Shown in pieces: positions 7,951 to 11,808 of a stretch of DNA of 11,808 nt (positions are counted from its first letter, which is position 1; each line of letters starts with the position of its first letter). Source of the DNA: Actinomycetes bacterium (GTDB lineage: Bacteria > Actinomycetota > Actinomycetes > Propionibacteriales > Propionibacteriaceae); the NCBI GenBank assembly GCA_023436925.1, contig JAEZHJ010000019.1, positions 1 through 11,808 of the forward strand, given 5' to 3'. The notes below the pieces were generated by a model. It did not search any database. It was not told where the DNA came from and worked only from the letters and a program-made list of their open reading frames with translations. Made by a program: the position numbers and the translations under genes.

Positions 7951-10023
7951 GTGACGATCGATGACGCCTTCCGCCGGCACACCGAGCTGAGTACGGAGAT
8001 CACCGAGCACCGGCGCCGCTACTACGAGCAGGATGCGCCGACGATCAGCGACGGCGAGTTCGACGCCCTGATGAACGAGCTGATCGCCCTCGAGGCCGAG
8101 CACCCGAGCCTGGTCACGCCCGACTCGCCCACCCAGCTGGTCGGGGGGCGCGCCTCATCCACCTTCGCCCCGGTTACCCACCGGGTGCCGCTGATGAGCC
8201 TGGACAATGCCTTCAGCAAAGAGGAGTTCTACCGCTGGGCGGAGCGCGCCGCCGGGCTGGCGGGCGCCTCCCTGGGCGGTCTGCTGTGCGAGCTCAAGAT
8301 CGACGGCCTGGCCCTCGACCTGGTCTACGAGCGCGGCCGGCTCACCTCGGCCGCCACCCGCGGTGACGGCCGGGTGGGCGAGGATGTCACCGCCAACGTG
8401 CGCACCATCGCGTCGATCCCCGAGCGGCTGACCGGCGACGTGCCCGAGGTCGTCGAGGTGCGCGGCGAGGTGTTCATGCGGCCGGAGGAGTTCGAGAAGC
8501 TCAACGCCGGGCTGGTCGCCGCCGGCAAGTCTCCCTTCGCCAACCCGCGAAACTCGGCCGCCGGATCGCTGCGCCAGAAGGACCCGCGGGTGACCGCCAG
8601 CCGAAACCTGGCCTTCCTGTGCCACGGCCTGGGCGAGGTGACCGGAGGGGTGCCGATCGCCCGGCAGTCCGACGGCTACGAGCTGCTGGCCGGCTGGGGC
8701 CTGCCGGTCAGCCCGCACGCCCGGGTGGTGGCCGGGGTGGACGAGGCCTGGGCGTACATCGAGGGCTTCGCCGACCGCCGCCACGATCTCGAGCACGAGA
8801 TCGACGGCGTCGTGGTGAAGGTGGACGACCGCGAGCTGCAGGCCAGGCTCGGGCACACCTCCCGGGCACCCCGCTGGGCGATCGCCTTCAAGTACCCGCC
8901 GGAGGAGGTGACCACCAAGCTGCTCGACATCCTGGTCAACGTCGGGCGCACCGGCCGGGTCACCCCGTACGCCCGGATGGAGCCGGTCTTCGTCGCCGGC
9001 TCGACGGTCGAGGCGGCGACCCTGCACAACGCCTCCGAGGTGGCCCGCAAGGGAGTGCTGATCGGGGACACGGTGATCCTGCGCAAGGCCGGGGACGTGA
9101 TCCCGGAGATCCTCGGGCCGGTGGTCGAGCTCCGCGACGGAACCGAGCGGGCCTTCGTGATGCCGACCCATTGCCCGGCCTGCGGCACCGAGCTGCGGCC
9201 CGAGAAGGAGTCGGACGCGGACATCCGCTGCCCCAACCAGCGCTCGTGTCCCTCCCAGCTGCGGGAGCGGTTGTTCCACCTCGCCGGACGGGCCGCGCTG
9301 GACATCGAGACGCTGGGCTGGCAGGCGGCCGACGCCCTGCTCGGAGCCGGGCTGCTGGCCGATGAGGGAGACCTGTTCTCGCTCACCGAGGCCGACCTGC
9401 TGCGCTCGCCGTTCTTCACCACCAAATCCGGGGCCTTGAGGGTCAACGGCGGCAAGCTGCTGGAGAACCTGCAGGAAGCCAGGACCCGTCCGTTCGCACG
9501 GTTCCTCGTCGCGCTGTCGATCCGGCACGTCGGCAAGGGGATCGCGCCGGACATCGCTGCCGCGTTCCCGTCCATCCACGCGTTGCGAGCCGCCGGCTAC
9601 GACGAGCTGGCCGCCGTGCCCGGGGTCGGCCCCACGCTCGCGGCGTCCATCGTCGAGTGGTTCGGCGTCGACTGGCACGTCGCCATCGTGGACAAGTGGC
9701 TGGCTGCCGGCTGCGTGATGGCCGACGAGCCGGCCCCGGCCGAGGCGGGCCTGCCGCAGACCCTGGCCGGGCTGACCATCGTCGTCACCGGATCGCTGCC
9801 GGGCTACACCCGGGAGGGCGCCACCGCGGCGGTGACCAGCCGGGGCGGCAAGGCTGCCGGGTCGGTGTCGGCGAAGACCGACTTCGTGGTGGTGGGGGAG
9901 AACGCGGGCTCGAAGTACACCAAGGCCGTGGCCCTGCGTCGCCCGATCCTGGACGCGGACGGGTTCGAGGTCCTGCTGGCCCAGGGCCCGGAGGCCGCGC
10001 AGGCGGTGGCCCGGGCCGAGTAA
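7951..10023 (+). CDS. ligA: NAD-dependent DNA ligase LigA
   Basis: This 690-residue replicative ligase seals nicks in DNA using NAD+. Domain Ia (RYYEQDAPTISDGEFD, 23-38) binds NMN. The adenylation domain has the nucleophile Lys116 in CELKIDGLA, then RGEVFM (171-176), DGVVVKVD (285-292) and FKYP (313-316). The OB fold follows (VGRTGRVTPYARMEPV, 331-346). The zinc finger uses Cys408, Cys411, Cys427 and Cys433. Helix-hairpin-helix repeats include VGVG-type turns such as AVPGVGPTLA (555-564). The C-terminal BRCT domain spans about 601-680 (VVTGSLPGYTREGA). All parts are present and the length is normal. The GTG start is supported by the N-terminal alignment and the TAGATT box 6 nt upstream. It is the last gene of the plus-strand block and is followed by a strong stem-loop. 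Confidence 0.98.
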   Translation: MTIDDAFRRHTELSTEITEHRRRYYEQDAPTISDGEFDALMNELIALEAEHPSLVTPDSPTQLVGGRASSTFAPVTHRVPLMSLDNAFSKEEFYRWAERAAGLAGASLGGLLCELKIDGLALDLVYERGRLTSAATRGDGRVGEDVTANVRTIASIPERLTGDVPEVVEVRGEVFMRPEEFEKLNAGLVAAGKSPFANPRNSAAGSLRQKDPRVTASRNLAFLCHGLGEVTGGVPIARQSDGYELLAGWGLPVSPHARVVAGVDEAWAYIEGFADRRHDLEHEIDGVVVKVDDRELQARLGHTSRAPRWAIAFKYPPEEVTTKLLDILVNVGRTGRVTPYARMEPVFVAGSTVEAATLHNASEVARKGVLIGDTVILRKAGDVIPEILGPVVELRDGTERAFVMPTHCPACGTELRPEKESDADIRCPNQRSCPSQLRERLFHLAGRAALDIETLGWQAADALLGAGLLADEGDLFSLTEADLLRSPFFTTKSGALRVNGGKLLENLQEARTRPFARFLVALSIRHVGKGIAPDIAAAFPSIHALRAAGYDELAAVPGVGPTLAASIVEWFGVDWHVAIVDKWLAAGCVMADEPAPAEAGLPQTLAGLTIVVTGSLPGYTREGATAAVTSRGGKAAGSVSAKTDFVVVGENAGSKYTKAVALRRPILDADGFEVLLAQGPEAAQAVARAE

Positions 10024-10025
10024 GC

Positions 10026-10067
10026 ACGGGTCGTTGCAGGGGCCGGTCGCGAGGCCGGCCGACCCGT
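10026..10067. terminator. Stem-loop, probable bidirectional terminator between converging genes
   Basis: An outer perfect 8-bp stem, ACGGGTCG (10026-10033) with CGACCCGT (10060-10067), encloses an inner stem GCCGG (10042-10046) with CCGGC (10055-10059). The left side carries an eight-base bulge. It begins 2 nt after the ligA stop and ends just before the stop of the convergent minus-strand gene. There is no U-tract, as is usual for actinobacterial terminators. As an inverted repeat it can fold from either transcript. Confidence 0.65.
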
Positions 10068-10068
10068 C

Positions 10069-10314
10069 CTACCAGCCGCCGCGGCTGGCGACGGTCTCCA
10101 CGATCCAGCGGGCAGTCTCCCGCGAACACGCACCCGGCTCGCTGAAGCTGACCGCGAAGATCCCGGTGATCTCGGTCAGCTGGGGGACCCCGCGCAGCTC
10201 CAGGATCGCATCGGCCTCGGCGGCGTACTCGTCGCGCGGGGCGCCGTCGGCGATCAGCCCGACCGGGTCGGCCTCGGCGAGGATCGCGATCAGTTCGTCC
10301 CGGGTGATGCTCAT
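10069..10314 (-). CDS. Small acidic hypothetical protein (81 aa), possibly DUF1871-like
   Basis: I do not firmly recognise this soluble 81-residue protein. It starts MSITRDELIAIL and contains EADPVGLIADGAPRDEYAAE (15-34), a central LTEITGIFAVSFSEPGAC (46-63), and ends in an amphipathic helix and SRGGW. The pattern of a DP-x-G motif near the start, an acidic middle, and a SF-E----AC segment before a last helix recalls DUF1871-type small proteins, but this is from memory and weak. There are no membrane segments or catalytic signature. An in-frame ATG 33 nt upstream exists, but the inner ATG at 10314 is preferred because TAGGCT lies 7 nt before it and the protein then starts with a typical MSxTRDEL. 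It converges on ligA and shares its stem-loop. Confidence 0.7.
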   Translation of the reverse strand: MSITRDELIAILAEADPVGLIADGAPRDEYAAEADAILELRGVPQLTEITGIFAVSFSEPGACSRETARWIVETVASRGGW

Positions 10315-10321
10315 GACGCTG

Positions 10322-10327
10322 AGCCTA
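10322..10327 (-). promoter_or_regulatory. Candidate -10 hexamer TAGGCT of a leaderless promoter for the 81-aa gene
   Basis: On the minus strand TAGGCT is followed by seven bases (CAGCGTC) and the ATG at 10314. No Shine-Dalgarno precedes the ATG. A GTGACC, resembling TTGACC, sits farther upstream but at a spacing of only 14 nt, too short for a normal -35. Confidence 0.45.
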
Positions 10328-10401
10328 GGGGAGAACGAGGCGGTCACCTGACTCGTGATCGTCCCGCCTGGGCGGCGGTCGACCGGTCGCGGGCGAGACA
10401 G

Positions 10402-10436
10402 ACCGGCTCCGCAGCGGGATCCGCCACGGGGCCGGT
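10402..10436 (-). terminator. Possible stem-loop terminator after the PxKF gene
   Basis: ACCGGC (10402-10407) pairs with GCCGGT (10431-10436), with a small inner hairpin GCGG-GAT-CCGC (10414-10424). It lies 14 bp past the minus-strand PxKF stop (10450) in the 135-bp gap before the 81-residue gene. The outer loop is large (23 nt) and there is no U-tract, so support is modest. Apart from this and the TAGGCT box, I see nothing else in 10315-10449. Confidence 0.3.
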
Positions 10437-10449
10437 GGGGCAGGTCAGC

Positions 10450-11148
10450 TCACTTGAGCCGGAAGTTCGCCGTCAGGCTGGAACCGTCCTGCGTGGTGAG
10501 TGCCACCTGGTAGCACACGGGGGCGGGCGCAGTCTTCTTGCCCTTCACCTTGGCCGGCTTCGGCAACGTGGGGGTCTTCCAGTTCTGGTGGAAGGCGCCG
10601 CTGCGGTACTTCAGGCGCTGGGCCTTGGTCTTGGCGATCGGTTCCGGTGCGCCGAGCGGGGCGAGGGTGGTGCAGTCGTACCGCTGGGCGGTCAGGCTGG
10701 CGACCACCCCGGTCGCGGTCGCCTTGCGGGTGCCGGTGTACACCTTGAACTTCAGCGGCACGGTGGAGCCGGCCTTCACCTTGTTCACGGTGTTCATCTT
10801 CACCGGCTTGTAGAAGCCCTTCAGCTTCCAGCCGGTCACGGTGTAGGTCCGCGTCGCGACGGTTGTCGTGACACCGTCGGTGGCGGTGGCGGTCGCGGTC
10901 AGGACATGGACGCCGACGCTTGCGTCATAGCCGGTCACGGAGCAGGGCACGGGGACGAGGTCCTCGGCGGCGCTGCAGGTGGGGGCTGCAGGCACCTTGC
11001 CGTAGACGTAGGTGGCGCCATCGGCGATCGTGCCCTGCCACGTGATGACCGGTGCGGAGGCCGCGCTGGCGGGGGCAAGGCCGACCGCGCTCAGCGCGAG
11101 CGCCAGGGCGGCTGCGGCGAGCGTCCGGCCGAGTCCGGCACGAATCAT
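10450..11148 (-). CDS. Secreted PxKF-domain protein
   Basis: This 232-residue protein is probably exported. A signal peptide occupies 1-29: basic MIRAGLGR, an Ala/Leu core, and cleavage at PASA-ASAPV. A short beta-rich region follows with Cys58 and Cys69 (VPCSVTGYDASVGVHVLTA), like the animal HYR-type repeats often found before PxKF modules. Next comes the PxKF module: GWKLKGFYKPVKMNTVNKV (106-124), AGSTVPLKFKV (126-136), then Cys159 and Cys212, and it ends TTQDGSSLTANFRLK. Four cysteines could form two disulfides. The C-terminal third is Lys-rich. The ATG at 11148 was chosen because GAGAGAGG lies about 7 nt upstream and the signal peptide then starts cleanly; an ATG 45 nt farther upstream would spoil it. 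PxKF modules usually end larger surface or secreted proteins; here one is nearly alone. Substrate or partner is unknown. Confidence 0.85.
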   Translation of the reverse strand: MIRAGLGRTLAAAALALALSAVGLAPASAASAPVITWQGTIADGATYVYGKVPAAPTCSAAEDLVPVPCSVTGYDASVGVHVLTATATATDGVTTTVATRTYTVTGWKLKGFYKPVKMNTVNKVKAGSTVPLKFKVYTGTRKATATGVVASLTAQRYDCTTLAPLGAPEPIAKTKAQRLKYRSGAFHQNWKTPTLPKPAKVKGKKTAPAPVCYQVALTTQDGSSLTANFRLK

Positions 11149-11322
11149 GGGATTGCCTCTCTCACGGGTGCAGGATGAGCAGGCCGTGCTCAAGCCCGCT
11201 CACCCTTGGCAACCGTCAGCCCGCCCCGTTGCGTTACGCGGGCCGGCACGGTTCTGTCGGCCAGATCGGCGAGCAGCGTAACGTCGGGGCGACGGCCGTC
11301 GGTACCCGGTGTGGAGGTAACT
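11149..11322. promoter_or_regulatory. Divergent control region with a 12-bp palindrome
   Basis: These 174 bases separate the PxKF gene (minus) from the membrane-protein gene (plus). Toward the right, TAACGT (11279-11284) is a possible -10. The perfect 12-bp palindrome CGACGGCCGTCG (11290-11301) lies where transcription would start. GGAGG (11313-11317) is a good ribosome site 5 nt before the ATG at 11323. Toward the left, GAGAGAGG precedes the PxKF ATG, and TACGCT (11280-11275, minus) is a weak -10 candidate that overlaps the other promoter. An 8-bp inverted repeat, CGTTACGC (11232-11239) and GCGTAACG (11277-11284), also spans the region. The promoters themselves are tentative. Confidence 0.45.
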
Positions 11323-11808
11323 ATGCGACACGGTGAGAACGGCGCACCTGAGCCGAACCTGGCCCGGGCCGGCGACGCTGAGCTGCACGAAGCGGGGGAG
11401 TTGCTGGACGAGTTGCGGCAGGCCTGGCCCTTGCCGTCGGTGGCCTCGCTGCGCGAGGAGCAGGTTGCGGCAGTGGTCAGGGAGGCGCGCCAGTTCGCGA
11501 CCACCCCGTCCCCGGGCCGGCCCGCCGCCCGGCGGGCGACCGGAGTCGCGCTCATCGCCGTGCTGGGCGTGTTCGGGGCGGGAGTCGGCGTCGCCGCCGC
11601 GACCGGGGGTTCTCCGCTCGCCCTGCTGCCGGTGCCCCGTGTCACTCCGCCCCCACGCCCGCCCGCCGCGGCCACGCCGGTCGAAGCGGAGCGCGCCACA
11701 GCCGAGCCCACGCCCACCCCGCTGCCCGGGACGACGGTTCCGCCGGCCACCGCGGCGCCGCACTCGGCGGGTGCCGGCAGCCCCCCGGGTTGCCCCCCCC
11801 CCCCCCCC
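11323..11808 (+). CDS. Unrecognised single-pass membrane protein, Pro/Ala/Thr-rich outer part, cut by window end
   Basis: From the ATG at 11323, with GGAGG 5 nt upstream, 162 codons reach the right edge without a stop. Residues 1-72 are hydrophilic and probably cytoplasmic, with an acidic helical stretch (about 18-58, e.g. ELHEAGELLDELRQAWPLP) ending in an Arg-rich stop signal (RPAARRAT). A membrane helix lies at about 74-93 (VALIAVLGVFGAGVGVAAA). After it comes a low-complexity Pro/Thr/Ala region, typical of a wall-spanning linker. The layout (short inner domain, one helix, Pro-rich outer stalk) is shared by actinobacterial anti-sigma-like and wall-associated proteins, but no zinc-anti-sigma HxxxCxxC motif is visible. 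The last five prolines come from the terminal C16 run and may be artefact. No function is assigned. Confidence 0.7.
   Translation, partial: MRHGENGAPEPNLARAGDAELHEAGELLDELRQAWPLPSVASLREEQVAAVVREARQFATTPSPGRPAARRATGVALIAVLGVFGAGVGVAAATGGSPLALLPVPRVTPPPRPPAAATPVEAERATAEPTPTPLPGTTVPPATAAPHSAGAGSPPGCPPPPP
11793..11808 (+). repeat. C16 homopolymer at the window end
   Basis: The last 16 bases are all C. It is preceded by other C-rich stretches (CCCCCC at 11781-11786). A pure C tract this long at the very edge most likely marks a sequencing or assembly break. A true slippage tract in the Pro-rich coding region is less likely. Confidence 0.85.

Noticed and set aside
8155..9678. 507-codon open frame on the minus strand opposite ligA
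   Set aside because: It is a shadow of ligA, which has every expected catalytic residue on the plus strand.
10315..10347. An ATG at 10347 adding 11 residues to the 81-aa protein
   Set aside because: It would place the TAGGCT box inside the coding region, and the added residues (MTASFSPRLSV) look unrelated to the rest.
11041..11148. Ala-rich GC-rich tract as a repeat element
   Set aside because: It encodes the hydrophobic core of the PxKF signal peptide; the composition is explained by coding.
11149..11193. A start at 11193 adding 15 residues to the PxKF protein
   Set aside because: It would put a charged, Cys-containing stretch before the signal peptide, and GAGAGAGG lies correctly for the ATG at 11148.
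11190..11763. Two open frames of about 186 codons on the minus strand opposite the membrane-protein gene
   Set aside because: Both are low-complexity Gly/Arg/Ser-rich shadows without ribosome sites. The plus-strand frame has GGAGG, a membrane helix and sensible composition.

Overview
The window is very GC-rich, has almost no A/T-rich spacers, and carries a gene set typical of actinobacteria (GlgE maltosyltransferase, an iscS-mnmA-MetE-like-ligA block, and a PxKF-type secreted protein). I place it as chromosomal DNA of a high-GC actinobacterium. The PxKF protein and overall gene content would suit a Propionibacteriales-like lineage, but that placement is a guess. There is no sign of a phage, transposon, CRISPR array, tRNA or rRNA. 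The right end stops in a run of 16 C, so it is probably a contig end.

Layout. (1) 1-3549, minus strand: glgX (glycogen debranching enzyme) followed after 38 bp by glgE, which runs off the left edge. Together they form a glycogen / alpha-glucan module. (2) 3550-3645: a short divergent control region containing a hairpin and a perfect palindrome. (3) 3646-10023, plus strand: a tightly packed housekeeping block of cysteine desulfurase, mnmA (tRNA 2-thiouridylase), a short MetE-like zinc protein, a DsbA/FrnE-like domain fused to a TPR tail, and ligA (NAD-dependent DNA ligase). (4) 10026-10067: a strong stem-loop between converging genes. (5) 10069-11148, minus strand: an 81-residue hypothetical protein and a secreted PxKF-domain protein. 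(6) 11149-11322: a second divergent control region with a 12-bp perfect palindrome. (7) 11323 to the edge, plus strand: an unrecognised single-pass membrane protein with a Pro/Ala/Thr-rich outer part, cut by the contig end.

How it fits together. The desulfurase would supply persulfide sulfur to MnmA for 2-thiolation of U34 in Lys, Glu and Gln tRNAs. The two genes downstream are also sulfur or thiol related (a Zn-thiolate methyltransferase fold and a thioredoxin fold), so genes 3646-7909 form a loose sulfur/thiol group ahead of ligA.

A recurring signal is a TAGnnT -10 hexamer placed 6-7 nt before a start codon that lacks a Shine-Dalgarno sequence. It occurs at glgE, the DsbA-TPR gene, ligA and the 81-residue gene, and is the arrangement expected of leaderless transcripts. 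Two of the TAGnnT boxes in the window (before mnmA and before the DsbA-TPR gene) use the upstream gene's TAG stop codon as their first three bases. Genes with a clear Shine-Dalgarno (glgX, desulfurase, mnmA, PxKF, membrane protein) lack a -10 at that close distance.

No wholly new multi-gene system is evident. The best leads are the DsbA-TPR fusion with a lost second active-site cysteine, the leaderless/stop-codon promoter pattern, and the orphan MetE-like protein.
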